Source: Hybos culiciformis | Lineage: Eukaryota; Arthropoda; Insecta; Diptera; Hybotidae | Reading direction: 5' to 3' | Assembly (NCBI GenBank): GCA_964007475.1 | Contig: OZ023273.1 | Location: 75,234,024-75,298,023 of the forward strand | Length of the DNA: 64,000 nucleotides | In this document: positions 54,849 to 64,000 of the stretch, piece after piece | Position numbering within the stretch: position 1 is the first letter of the stretch | Layout: each line of letters begins with the position of its first letter | Program-made: the position numbers and the translations under genes | Notes under the pieces: generated by a model | Told to the model about the DNA's origin: nothing | Seen by the model: the letters and a program-made list of their open reading frames with translations, nothing else | Database searches by the model: none

Positions 54849-54920
54849 GGGCTATATGGTTTGGTGGCTAGAACATCGGACTATAAGAGTGAAGGTGTCA
54901 GGTTCGATTCCACCCAATGA
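54849..54920 (+). repeat. tRNA-like module T8 (T2 type)
   Basis: GGGCTATATGGTTTGGTGG, TAGAACATCGGACTATAAG, GTCAGGTTCGATTCCACC. The A box has one change (GGTTTGGTGG). Confidence 0.75.
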
Positions 54921-56170
54921 ATACATTTTTTTTTTTAATTTTTTTGAACATAATAATTTTTAATTTTTTTGAACATAATTTTTTTATTGGTAGAATATGT
55001 AATTTTTTTGCTTGTAATATTGGGCCCTATATATACATATATTTGAAATTAAAAAAGTGTACGATAATTATGAATTCCTACCCAAAATTTTTGGTCTGGT
55101 AATCTTTATTTCACCAGAGCTACCAATTTTGAAAATTTTTTTTTTTGCATATTTTGAGCCGGGAAAACCTATAATAATAAATTACTTGATCGATATCTAT
55201 ACTATCAATGCCAAAATATACCTATGTTGTTTCTCAAGGCTTTAATAAAATTATTTGTAACGAGTTTAGTGCGTCCAATATTATAAATTTGTTTTATAGG
55301 ATATAATGTTTATAACTTTAGTGGTTACATGATCTCTGTAAAACAAAAACATGAAACATGAAATGAAATGTGATCACTTTTCTTACTTATTTTTCTCCCT
55401 GGAAATTCGTACTTTTTTTAGCGTTTATTATCTTATTAACTACAACAGGATTAACAAATGCTTGTTTAAATACATATATACATATAACTGTCTTGTCATA
55501 GTAAGTGGTAAAACATGTTTGAAAATTAGTTGGGACTTTAGTGATATACCTATTATCCGGTGTCTAAATTTTTTATGAATGATCACAAGATTATGTTAAT
55601 TCTATTGTGAAAATAAGATTGCACGAAAAAGCTGTGAATATTGCAGAACGCTGCCCACAATATTGAAAAATAGTTCATTCAACTCGCTATTAAAAAACTG
55701 ATTTCTGAATAGGATAGTTTTTTTTTCACAATTAAATTTTTAAAAAGAAATAGTATTTCGATACTTAAATTTATGCATCTGTCAACGTTTCCAATATTTT
55801 TTACATCTATTTTATAGCAATATTCAATTGCATTAATTCATATATGAAATTATACAGTTTTCAACTAAGTTCTCAAATAAGTTTTTAGCTACATTTTAAT
55901 TTTATAATATGTATTATAAAATTATAAAACACTATTTATTAATTAAAAGTTTTTTCCATTTATACCTATAAATTAAAATAAAAAATCAAAGAGCGCCTAA
56001 TTTGCAAATTTTTTTGAACCAAATTTGCTACAATTTTACTTAGGTCTGTCTTTTGCTTCAAAAATAGAATATGTATAAAAATTATAAATTAGTGGCTGAT
56101 AAAAACATTTTGGTTTGTTTAAATATTTCAAAAAAACTAATTATTATGAAAAAAGATTTAAAAACTATGA

Positions 56171-56274
56171 ATAACAGTGGCTACAAATGATGGGCTGCTC
56201 AGTACAAAATGTACATTAAAATAAAAATCAGTCCATCAGTCCAAAAGCAGTCCATTATTTGTAGCCACTGTTAT
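56171..56274. mobile_element. 104-bp W element, copy 3
   Basis: Same length and TIRs as copies 1 and 2, and flanked by AACTATGA on both sides. It joins X and Z in the inverted composite copy. Confidence 0.85.
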
Positions 56275-56517
56275 TTCATAGTTTAAATCTTAAGTATAAA
56301 CTTCTGTAGGCAGTTCTATGACTGCTTCGTGTGTTTTTTTTTTTACCAAAACGAAGTACAGATACTTAAATTAAGAGAAAAATTTTAACTTTAAAAATTA
56401 TGACGCTTTACGGAAATTAATTAGATCAATCTCTCCCTCTTTGGTATTTTGTATTTGGCGTAACTACATTATTATGTTAAAAAAATTAAAAAAAAAAAAA
56501 AAATTCATAAAATTCTC

Positions 56518-56588
56518 AGTATCGGGGGATCGAACTTGCCACCTTCAGAATTGTAATCCGATATTCTATCCACTCAGCCATATTGCCC
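56518..56588 (-). repeat. tRNA-like module T9 (T4 type)
   Basis: On the minus strand GGGCAATATGGCTGAGTGG and GTGGCAAGTTCGATCCCCC. One change in the variable region compared with T4. Confidence 0.75.
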
Positions 56589-56837
56589 TTATGATTTCAG
56601 CTTTCTAAAATAACATAAAAGAGCACTTGTCTTCTTTAATAATTAAAATCCCCGGAATTTATTTTAAAAATTTCTCTCTTATTTCCTTCCACTAATCGTA
56701 TTCATGAACCCGTTTATTTCATTCCACTAACCGTATTCATGAACCTTAAAGAACTAACCGTATTCATGAACCTTAAAGAGCTTGAATTTTTATATTATTT
56801 AGAAGACTCTTTATATGATTTTAGAAAGCAAAAATTA

Positions 56838-56908
56838 TATGGCCGTATGGCTTAGTGGATAGAACACCAGACTAATAAGTTTGAAGGTGCCAGGTTCGAA
56901 CCCAATTA
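56838..56908 (+). repeat. tRNA-like module T10 (T3 type)
   Basis: ATATGGCCGTATGGCTTAGTGG carries a short insertion before the A box compared with T3. The rest, including GGTGCCAGGTTCGAACCC, is the same. Confidence 0.75.
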
Positions 56909-57064
56909 TGGTTTGTTTTTTTTTTTAATATTTGAAAAATGATGACGGACGATTCTCAGAAAAATGATGACGATTCTCAGAAAAATTCTATATGAAAATG
57001 GATTTTTACCCTCTACCAAATTTCTTCCAACGCCGCTAAAGAAGTATAAACTTCAAAAATACGA

Positions 57065-57716
57065 ATTTTCCGGGTGAAAAATAAGTAAGAAAAGTGACCA
57101 CATTTCATTTCAGCTTCACTTCACTTCAATATTTTACATGTTTTTGTTTTATTTTTTTTACAGAGATCATGTAAACACTCAAGTTATAAACATTATATCC
57201 TATAAAAAAAATTTATAATATTGGACGCACTAAACTCGTTACAAATAATTTTATTAAAGCCTTGAGAAACAACATAGGTATAGGTATATTTTGGCATTGA
57301 TAGTATAGATATCGATCAAGTAATTTATCATTATAGGTTTTCCCGGGTCAAAATATGCAAAAAAAATTTTCAAAATAGGTAGCGGTGAAATAAAGATTAC
57401 CAGACCAAACATTTTGGGTAGGAATTCATAATTATCGTACTTTGCTGCTGCCTGGCACTTTCAGAGTTTTTTAATTTCAAATATACGTATATATAGGGCC
57501 CAATATTACAAGCAAAAAAATTACATATCCTATACCAATAAAAAAATGTTTGTTTTTTAAACCTATTATTATGTTAAAAAAAACTAAAAAAATTAAAAAA
57601 AAACATTTATTCTTTGGGAATCAATCCTGACACCTTCACTCTTATAGTCTGATGTTCTAGCCACTAAACCATATTGTCCATATAATTTTGGTTTTCTAAA
57701 ATATAATTAAAAAATT
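57065..57716 (+). repeat. Composite repeat, partial direct copy (X end, Y, T12)
   Basis: The end of X (57065-57196) and Y (57197-57545) are followed by a T-type module and then abruptly by the ACC-rich element at 57721. Within Y there is an extra TTTGCTGCTGCCTGGCACTT near 57444. Confidence 0.82.
57614..57680 (-). repeat. tRNA-like module T12
   Basis: On the minus strand ATGGTTTAGTGGCTAGAACA, TCAGACTATAAGAGTGAAGG and GTGTCAGGATTGATTCCC. The B box is damaged (GATTGATTCC). Confidence 0.7.
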
Positions 57717-58103
57717 CTAACACCTAAAAAAATTTTTAGGTAAAATTTTTGGGTTGATTTTTTGGTAACCCAGAAATTTACCAAATAACTGCCTTTAACC
57801 AAAATATTTACCAAAATTTTACAAAATATGTTTAAAATTTCTAAAAATATTTTTATTTACCCAAAAATGCACCAAAATTTTACTAATACACTGTTTACAA
57901 CCAAAAGTTTAACCAAAAATATTTGTAGATTTTATGTTAAACTTTTTGGTTACCTGAAAAATTACCAAATAGTTCATTTTAACCGAAGTAAGTACAAACA
58001 ATTTTACTAAATAAATATATTTTTTTTTTGTTCTTTTTGAGTACCCAAAAATTCACTAAAATTTCACCAAAATACTATTTGTTACCAAAATGTCAACCAA
58101 AAA

Positions 58104-58137
58104 ATTAGCAATACTGAGGTTGCCGGTTCGAATCCTG
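58104..58137 (+). repeat. Half tRNA-like module (B box only)
   Basis: TACTGAGGTTGCCGGTTCGA followed by ATCCTGTC keeps a good B box with no A box at the right distance upstream. Confidence 0.6.
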
Positions 58138-58372
58138 TCTGATGCAAATTACAAAATTTGTTTTCTCGGCATTTTTTTCTTATCAAGTACCTTTTTTCAT
58201 TGCGATAATGAAAACAGTTTAAACCTTAATGCGAGAAAAGACGTAGAAAAGACGTTCTTGCAACATAGCCTAATTTAACCTAAAATTTCACCGAATTTTT
58301 GGTGATTTTATGGTTCTTTTTCGGTTACAACAGGAAATTTATATTTTCTATTTTACAAACATACATAATTTT

Positions 58373-58436
58373 AATACTATAGCTCAGTGGAAGAGTGATC
58401 GATTGAAATGCCAAAGAACAAGGTTCGAATCCCGAA
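58373..58436 (+). repeat. tRNA-like module T14, separate family
   Basis: TATAGCTCAGTGGAAGAGTG is a good A box and AAGGTTCGAATCCC a perfect B box, 40 bp apart. The middle (GATTGAAATGCCAAAGAA) does not form an anticodon stem, and no acceptor stem is seen. It lacks the 5' flank of the T1-T12 family, so it is an independent tRNA-derived sequence. Confidence 0.65.
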
Positions 58437-58671
58437 GAAAAGCATAATAAAAAAAAATAATTAAGAATAAATAAAAATTAAATAAAAATAAATTAAAAAT
58501 TAGAATAATATAAATAAAAAAAACTTTTTGCTCCTATAACCGAAAATTACAACAAAAAAAAACTACCTAAAAATTTACCAAATTTCAGCAAAATTTTTGG
58601 GTTGGCTGAACTTTTACGGCATTTTGGGTTGATTTTTGGGTTGATTTTACCAAATATTTTTTTGGGTGAAT

Positions 58672-59760
58672 TTATGATATTTTATTATAAGTTATAATGT
58701 GCAGTGCAATTTTTTCCCCTTTTTTATTATCTAATATCGAATGTTTGTCAACTTCTGTTTTAGATTTTAAGATTTTTAAAGTAGAATAAAATTCGCACAT
58801 CTTTTTATGATATTTTGTTATAAGTTGCAATGTGCAGTGCGAATTTTTTCCCTTTTTTATTTCGAATGGTTTGTCTTCTGTTTTAGGAAACATAATTTTT
58901 TTGCATTATACACTTAATATTGGTAATCAGGTGAATATTATATTTTTTTAAATCTGCATGAACTCGCTCATAAATGACATTATTCAAACAAAACTCTTTC
59001 AATTATTTAAAATTTAATAAATTTGATATGTGCTGATCCTTAGAATAACCAAGGCTATCTGATAAATTTGCAGTTTCATTAATACCGATTAAAAAATATT
59101 GGCACAATTTTGAATTTAAAATATTCTGGAAACGTTTTAAGTACAATTGTTGGAACTGGTACAAATATTTTAAAATTATCAATTCTAAAATTTTCGGAAG
59201 TGAAATAAAATTGATATTTAATTAAATATCCAGCTCAGCGCCATATAGCGATAGAAGCCTTTCAAAATAAACCAAACATTCGCCTACTAGTTTTAAATCA
59301 TTAAAAAAAATTTCATTATCATCATCAAGTAGTTAAGGCTTGTGACATACATACATTTTCTCTGTACCTAATTTCTAAATTTAGTTTACATAATTCAGTT
59401 AGATATTTGACACCAATCAATTTTTAATAACTTTCTAAAATTTTCAGCAATCTCTAATAATTCTAATAAATTATTTTTATAATCAGCATTGCTGCTTGAA
59501 AATTTCAATAAAGTTTCAATTAATTTATTTGTGTTTAACAAAATTTTCTCAGGTATAAAAATCATGTCATCAACATTCGACAAATTTTGATAATTTGAAC
59601 AACTGCTGGAATCATGAGTAGATTCAATATTAAATTCATTTTCATCATTAGATAGTCTTGTTGTAGTTGAAAACTCTTCTCGTTGAAAACTCTTCTCGTT
59701 GAAAATAAGATAAATCTAAGCCATATTCAATGAGTTTTTCGGAAAATTTTTCTCAACTAA
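58672..59760 (-). pseudogene. Decayed coding sequence of unknown family
   Basis: Several minus-strand stretches read like real protein with balanced composition: NVIYERVHADLKKYNIHLI (58910-58985), a 62-codon piece with LLNTNKLIETLLKFSSSNAD (59395-59583), and further upstream EYGLDLSYFQREEFSTTTRL (about 59650-59730). Stops and frame breaks separate them. A 131 bp tandem duplication (58677 and 58808) affects the 3' part, where CTLQLITKYHKKMCEFYSTL is seen. It was not recognised; an old transposase or a lost host gene are both possible. Confidence 0.45.
58677..58895 (-). repeat. 131-bp tandem duplication
   Basis: GATATTTTATTATAAGTT, AATGTGCAGTGC and TTTTTTCCCC recur 131 bp downstream with small changes. 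It lies in the 3' end of the decayed coding sequence. Confidence 0.8.
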
Positions 59761-59886
59761 AACCAATACGATTTGTAGTTAAAAATAACATAGTTCGATC
59801 AAGATCATTTTTATCAAGAAAATTTAATAAAAAGTTTGTTTTTATTAAAATTTCATTTGAATTGAAATTTTTTAAAATATTTTCAA

Positions 59887-60145
59887 ATAACTAAGAAAAT
59901 TGAATTTTATTTTTTTTTGATATCTGAAAAATGTCATTACTTCACAAAATTATTTTTTTGTTTCTTTTTCATTACGTTTCCTACCTATTATAATATTTTT
60001 TTACGATACCTTTCCTGTCAAAAAATTTTTTTATTTTTTTTTTTTATATTTTCTGCAGTTGATTTTTTACTTTCAGATAAAATTAGCTGTGAATAGGTTT
60101 CCGGAACATTCCTCCAAAAATTACTTTACTGTGGTAGCTATAAAC
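59887..60145. mobile_element. Fragment of the 40-kb foldback element
   Basis: It matches 40205-40454 in the same orientation, from AAGAAAATTGAATTT to ACTGTGGTAGCTATAA, with few differences (for example TATTATAATATTTTTTTACG). The second arm is absent. Confidence 0.85.
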
Positions 60146-60453
60146 AACGCATTAGTTTTGTATATGAATTCAATGCATGTATAACTATCAAAACTTCATG
60201 CTAGCAAAGAACCAAGAATTTTGTAAAACAAGTTGGTTCTTTATTAATTTTTTTCTTTATAAAGATACGGAAAATTGGTATATCATTCTTAATTTTTGTT
60301 AAAATTACTTCTGGGAGAAATAATGTATTTGAAAGTGTGAAATCAATTTTTTTCTTTTTTTTGTTTTTTTTTTTGTTTTTCAATTCAAATTTCATTTCAT
60401 TTCATTACGCAACAATGACGTAGACAGGGACAAGGACAACGGAATAAAAACAT
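60146..60453. other. AT-rich spacer, nothing recognised
   Basis: No supported feature; a T-tract rich segment at 60350-60385 gives only low-complexity frames. Confidence 0.5.
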
Positions 60454-60456
60454 TTA

Positions 60457-61290
60457 CCCCCCATTTACACAGGCTGTTTTCGAAGATTAAAATGAAGATT
60501 TTTTTGAATGGGTGCGTAAAAGTTGTATGAAATTTTGTCATTTTATTTTAAACACATTGCAATACCAACATAAATTAAAAGCTCCCTATTAAAAAGAAAC
60601 AATACATTCACAGCATCTCGTAGGCATGAAAATCATAACAAATTTATGAAACTCTGAGATTTCCTATACAAAACCTAAATATTAATCTGTAAAATGGGAT
60701 TAAAAGCAAAAAAAAAACAATTTAATTATTGATTACAATTTAGTATATGATTAATATTAATATTTAAGAAAAAAAAAAAAACCGTATTTGTTTAAATGAA
60801 AATTTCTATAAATCGAGCAAATTTAATCCATAATTTTTTTTCTTCCTGGTAAAGCAAATTAAACTTTTTTTTTGGCATAATTTCTATGCTCTAGGTACCT
60901 TTTATACCTAATCTAAAATAATTTAATTAAAATTTGTACAAACCAAAAAAGTATGTCGTACCTAAATCTTATTAGATGTTTTGGATAAAGTTGAGCTATC
61001 GTGTACGATCCCGATTTTATATAACTTGTTGGGGAAGTAGAGGGAAGTAACCAAACCGTCGAATCGTAGACATTTTTTACCGACAAGCTAAACTAAAAAA
61101 GGCAAAAAAGATCACTGCCGACCAACAAAGCGAACAAAAATTTGAAAACTAATGCGAATTTTATTTGTTATCCCTACGAAAAGTTTTGTTCACTTTTCAA
61201 CTACACGGCTGATTGTTTAGTTTGGTGATGCACAATGACAAAATTTTATGCAACTTTTATACACAAGCATGATGGTGTGTAAATGAGGGG
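60457..61290. mobile_element. PIF/Harbinger-like non-autonomous element
   Basis: The 834 bp element has ends CCCCCCATTTACACA and, outward-in, CCCCTCATTTACACA. A 3 bp duplication TTA lies at 60454-60456 and 61291-61293. The interior has no transposase. Length and terminus differ from the other Harbinger-like MITE at 17.4 kb, so it is a different family. Confidence 0.78.
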
Positions 61291-61451
61291 TTAAGAACGA
61301 ACAGTTTCGAAAACAGTTCCGAAAATAAAAAAATAAATAAAAACAAAAAAAACGTGTACGTCGTGTACGTCGTGAACGTGATTCTTGATTTTTAAAAATA
61401 AATAAATTAATTAATTAAACAAATTCGTATTTATGTTAAATTTTTTTACAG

Positions 61452-61577
61452 ATTTAAAAAAAGAACAAAAAATGTATCCTGGCGGTCGAGGTAATTTAAT
61501 TCGACATTTTCTCGAATCTCAGTCTGAGGATGGAGGTAATTTTCGTAGAGGTAGTGCTGGCCGGGAAAAGAATTCCG
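61452..61577 (+). CDS. Candidate host-gene exon, Arg-Gly-containing N-terminus
   Basis: An acceptor-like TTTTTTTACAG ends at 61451. ATG at 61472 opens MYPGGRGNLIRHFLESQSED, continuing GGNFRRGSAGREKNSG, and the exon would end at 61577 before GTGAGT. The unspliced frame stops at TAG 61583-61585. Composition (GGRG, RRG, GR) recalls the methylated Arg-Gly tails of RNA-binding or PIWI-type proteins, but 36 residues are too few for a call. GC content is higher than in the surroundings. No further exon was found to the right before hAT gene 3, so the gene may be interrupted, continue outside the window, or be a false signal. Confidence 0.4.
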
Positions 61578-61598
61578 GTGAGTAGTAGTTAAGTGAGA

Positions 61599-61940
61599 CA
61601 GAGAGCGAAGTCGTGTCGACTCGCATCGACTTAGTCGAGCTAGTCGGCACAATTTTCGAGTCGCCGCTGCTGGTTCTTTTTTATCGACTCAGGTCGACTA
61701 GCTGCTGCTGAACTTTTATTCGACTTAGTCGACTAAAATCCTTTTTTTTTTGTTTTTTTTTTTTTTTTTTTTAATTTTTTTTTTTTAATTTTTTTTTTAG
61801 AAAAAATGCGGATTTAGTCGACTAAGTCGATCAAGTCGAGCTGGTCGCTAAGACCGGAATTTATCGACTGAGTCGAGCCGCTGCTGGCTATTTTTACCGC
61901 AAGCCGCTGCTGACCAAAAATCAAACGACTTCGCCCTCTG
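61599..61940. mobile_element. hAT MITE next to the candidate exon
   Basis: The 342 bp element has ends CAGAGAGCGAAGTCGT and, outward-in, CAGAGGGCGAAGTCGT, with exact 8 bp duplications AAGTGAGA (61591-61598 and 61941-61948). The interior is full of GTCGACT, AGTCGA and GCCGCTGCTG motifs. It lies 13 bp after the possible splice donor, in what would be the intron. Confidence 0.95.
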
Positions 61941-61948
61941 AAGTGAGA

Positions 61949-62488
61949 TTTAAATATTAATAATAAAAAAAGTTTTTATATAAAAAAAAGAAAATAATTT
62001 TTTTTTTGTTATTTATTGAACTTTGTTTTGAGTGAAATTGTTATTATGTTCTAATTTTTATAATAATTGAATAATATCACATTTTTAATTAAAAGATAAG
62101 ATTTAAGTTTTAAAATAAGAACTTTTAATCATTTTGTTAAATTTTTTTTGTTATGATTTTTTGCAACAAAATTTTAATAACCAAAAAAATAATAGCAAAG
62201 AACTAAATTTTGATTTAGGTATAAAAATAGAAGAATTGTGATAAATTAGACAAACATATTATGATAGTTCTCAATTCCAGAATAAGAAGATTGTTATTAG
62301 AACTAATGGATCAGTTATTTTAAATTTAATTTTTTAATTACCGATTACTTTGAAATAAATAATTACAAGTACAATACTGTGCTTTTTTAAAATTACAAAT
62401 TATATTCAAATTAAATGTATTTTTATTATTGAGAATTAATTTTAGCTCACTTAAGCTCCCAACTGTTTATATAGCAATGGAACGTATT
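61949..62488. other. AT-rich spacer, nothing recognised
   Basis: No coding or repeat feature supported. If the candidate exon is real this would be intron. Confidence 0.45.
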
Positions 62489-62576
62489 TAGGGTGACCAG
62501 ATCAAAAATTTATTTTTGGGGTAGTATTTTATCGATGGTTTTTTTTTTCGTTTTTCACTATATAAAAATAAAACAA

Positions 62577-62813
62577 ACTTTTTAATTCTCTGTAATATTT
62601 AATAACTAACAAAAAATAAAACAAAATTAGAAAATTAAATCATACAAAATTAAATTGTTCCAACATCTATAGTAAAAAAACATTAAAAAAATATTACTTT
62701 TTAATTCTCTGTAATATTTAATAACTAATAAAAAATAAAACAAAATTAGAAAATCAAATCATACAAAATTAAATTTTTTCAACATCTATAGTAAAAAAAC
62801 ATTAAAAAAAATA
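62577..62813. repeat. 120-bp tandem duplication downstream of hAT gene 3
   Basis: TTAATTCTCTGTAATATTTA to ATAGTAAAAAAACATTAAAA occurs twice in direct order (62581 and 62701) with a handful of differences. Confidence 0.9.
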
Positions 62814-64000
62814 TTAATATTTATCATTAGATCTTATTTTGTTAAGCAAAGAATTATTTTTGGAAACGAAATCATAAAATTCTTTGCATGAAAATGAATA
62901 ATTAGTTTTCACCATCAATTCACCTTCAACTGCACAAATTTTAAGTCTATTCCTGTCCTTTCTCCATGTATTAAACATTAACGAAAAAATGCGTTCACTC
63001 ATTGCATTTGAATGAGGCAATGCAAATATAAAACTTATAATTTTTTCCAAATTAGTGAACTAAATTTGTTTAGGAATTGTACCCAAAAATCTTCTACCTC
63101 TGCAGATTTTATTTCTTTTGGATTTTTTAATATTCCCTTCAAAGTTACATATTCCTCATACATATTATCGACGGATATATCTGCAATTTTGAACTCATTA
63201 AATACTTTTAATACGTCTTCGAACAATGGGATTTTTTCGAGTTTAAAAATATGTAAAAGTTCCAGTTTATTGTTGTCAAAATTAAATCTTTTTTCAATAT
63301 ATGCTATTAAAGTCTCTAAAAATGATTTCGCTAGTTTTTTAAATAAGTTAACCTGTACTAAGTTATTGCACGCATTTAATTTTTGTCTGACGATAATACC
63401 ATAAAATTCGTCTTCGAGCTTGGAATTTAAAATATTTTTTAAGTTACTCATTAAACTGAATAATTCAATAATAACCGGGCCGTCTTGTTCTAATTTTAGA
63501 ATAGTGTTATGTACAGAAGCACATACATTTGACAAAAAACATAGATAAGCCTCAGCTAATTCATCTGAAAAGAAATCTCTTAAAATTATGGAACAATTAT
63601 CTGCAGATAGAAAATAGCTCTTAACAGGTTCAAAATTTTTAAATAACCTCTCAATAGCTGGTAAAAGTGATAACCATCTTGTTGTGACATGTCTTAATAA
63701 ATCTGTATACTCTACATCACAGAATTCATAAAATTCTTTTAAAGCCTCTACTCTCTTGCTGTGAGAGCTAAATTCATTATATGTTTTCAAAATAATGCAT
63801 TCTATGTCATATTTAAGAAAATTAGATGCTTTTTTCACTGCGTTATTAAGAACATGACACAAACATCCCATATCAATGATATTAGAATTTAATTTTTTCA
63901 ATTCCACAAAAATGCTTTGATTTCCACCAAAATTCACATTGGCGTTATCAGCACAGTAACTAATCACATTTTGTGGATTCAATTTTAATTCACTCAACTT
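62814..64000 (-). pseudogene. hAT transposase gene 3, C-terminal part
   Basis: The minus-strand frame enters from the right edge with LKLNPQNVISYCADNANVNF (a DN pair in the catalytic region). It continues MGCLCHVLNNAVKKASNFL, DLLRHVTTRWLSLLPAIERL and a long helical insertion. A one-base frameshift near 63040 leads to the hATC end: FIFALPHSNAMSERIFSLMF, TWRKDRNRL, stop at 62814. The spacing LPHSNA-ER-FS is typical of hAT proteins of the KIAA1586/ZBED-like group. Apart from the frameshift no lesion is seen, so this copy is younger than hAT genes 1 and 2. Neither an ATG nor a BED finger is in the window. Confidence 0.85.

Larger units (their letters stand above)
54571..56935 (-). repeat. Composite repeat, inverted copy (Z-Y-X-W-Z)
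   Basis: Reading the minus strand from 56935: T3-type module, spacer, T4-type module, W, X (56155-55305), Y (55305-54975), T2-type module, then the first part of Z. It is cut at 54571 inside a T3-type module (TGGTTCGAACCCAATTATG remains), where hAT gene 2 sequence begins. The order is a circular permutation of X-Y-Z-W. Confidence 0.85.
57721..58668. mobile_element. ACC-AAAA-rich TIR element carrying tRNA-like sequence
   Basis: The left end CACCTAAAAAAATTTTTAGG resembles the right end read outward-in (CACCCAAAAAAATATTTGG). The 948 bp interior repeats ACCAAAA, TTTACC and GGGTTGATTTT dozens of times without fixed period. Two tRNA-like pieces lie inside: a full A/B box pair at 58373 and a B-box half at 58104-58137. 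The target duplication is uncertain. Confidence 0.65.
62489..64000 (-). mobile_element. hAT element 3, left end with transposase gene (runs off right edge)
   Basis: The left end TAGGGTGACCAGATC is a common hAT terminus. It is followed by a 120 bp tandem duplication and by a minus-strand transposase. The right end and target duplication lie beyond the window. Confidence 0.75.

Noticed and set aside
43502..58436. Functional tRNA genes
   Set aside because: A and B boxes are good, but acceptor stems do not close and anticodon arms are mostly unpaired, so they are called tRNA-like modules only.

Overview
The window is about 64 kb of very AT-rich eukaryotic DNA (roughly three quarters A+T) with one 200-base run of N. 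It is almost entirely mobile elements and their debris. BEL/Pao and Ty3/Gypsy LTR elements, BED-finger hAT genes, a FLYWCH-type MULE and many short non-autonomous DNA transposons fit an arthropod, most likely an insect. A narrower placement is not supported by what can be read. No complete host gene was found. One short splice-bounded coding exon near 61.5 kb is the only host-gene candidate.

Layout. 1-3.5 kb holds the 5' half of a BEL/Pao element on the minus strand, with one intact reading frame of at least 826 codons running off the left edge. 3.5-8.3 kb is a complete but inactivated Gypsy element (+) with LTRs, a tRNA-Ser-type primer site and an ATTAA target duplication; its gag is cut by a 215 bp foldback element. 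8.5-17.9 kb is a run of non-autonomous DNA transposons: hAT inside hAT, a TIR element carrying a 194 bp satellite, and a foldback element made of CA/TACA microsatellite. It also holds an island of serial hairpins at 12.1-12.7 kb. 17.9-23.7 kb is a decayed three-exon hAT gene with further hAT elements. 24-28 kb has a foldback element, a pogo-like element and small MITEs. 29.4-34.9 kb is a second Gypsy element (minus strand) whose leader repeats a conserved loop on changing stems. 35.4-37.9 kb is a FLYWCH MULE with its tail replaced by a 108 bp tandem array. 38.3-43 kb has a second hairpin island, a tRNA-Lys-derived pseudogene, a large foldback element and a 760 bp direct repeat carrying an invariant stem-loop.

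43.3-57.7 kb is the strangest part. It is a composite repeat (called X-Y-Z-W here) present in several direct and inverted copies. It carries eleven tRNA-like modules with A and B boxes, and a monomer shared with the MULE tandem array. A second decayed hAT gene interrupts it, and that gene holds a MITE inside a MITE. 57.7-64 kb has an element full of ACC-AAAA motifs with its own tRNA-like unit, a Harbinger-like element, a hAT MITE beside the candidate exon, and a third hAT gene running off the right edge.

The genes do not form a pathway. They record layered transposition, and many insertions can be proved from exact target-site duplications. All boundaries were read by eye, and family assignments rest on motifs rather than database searches.
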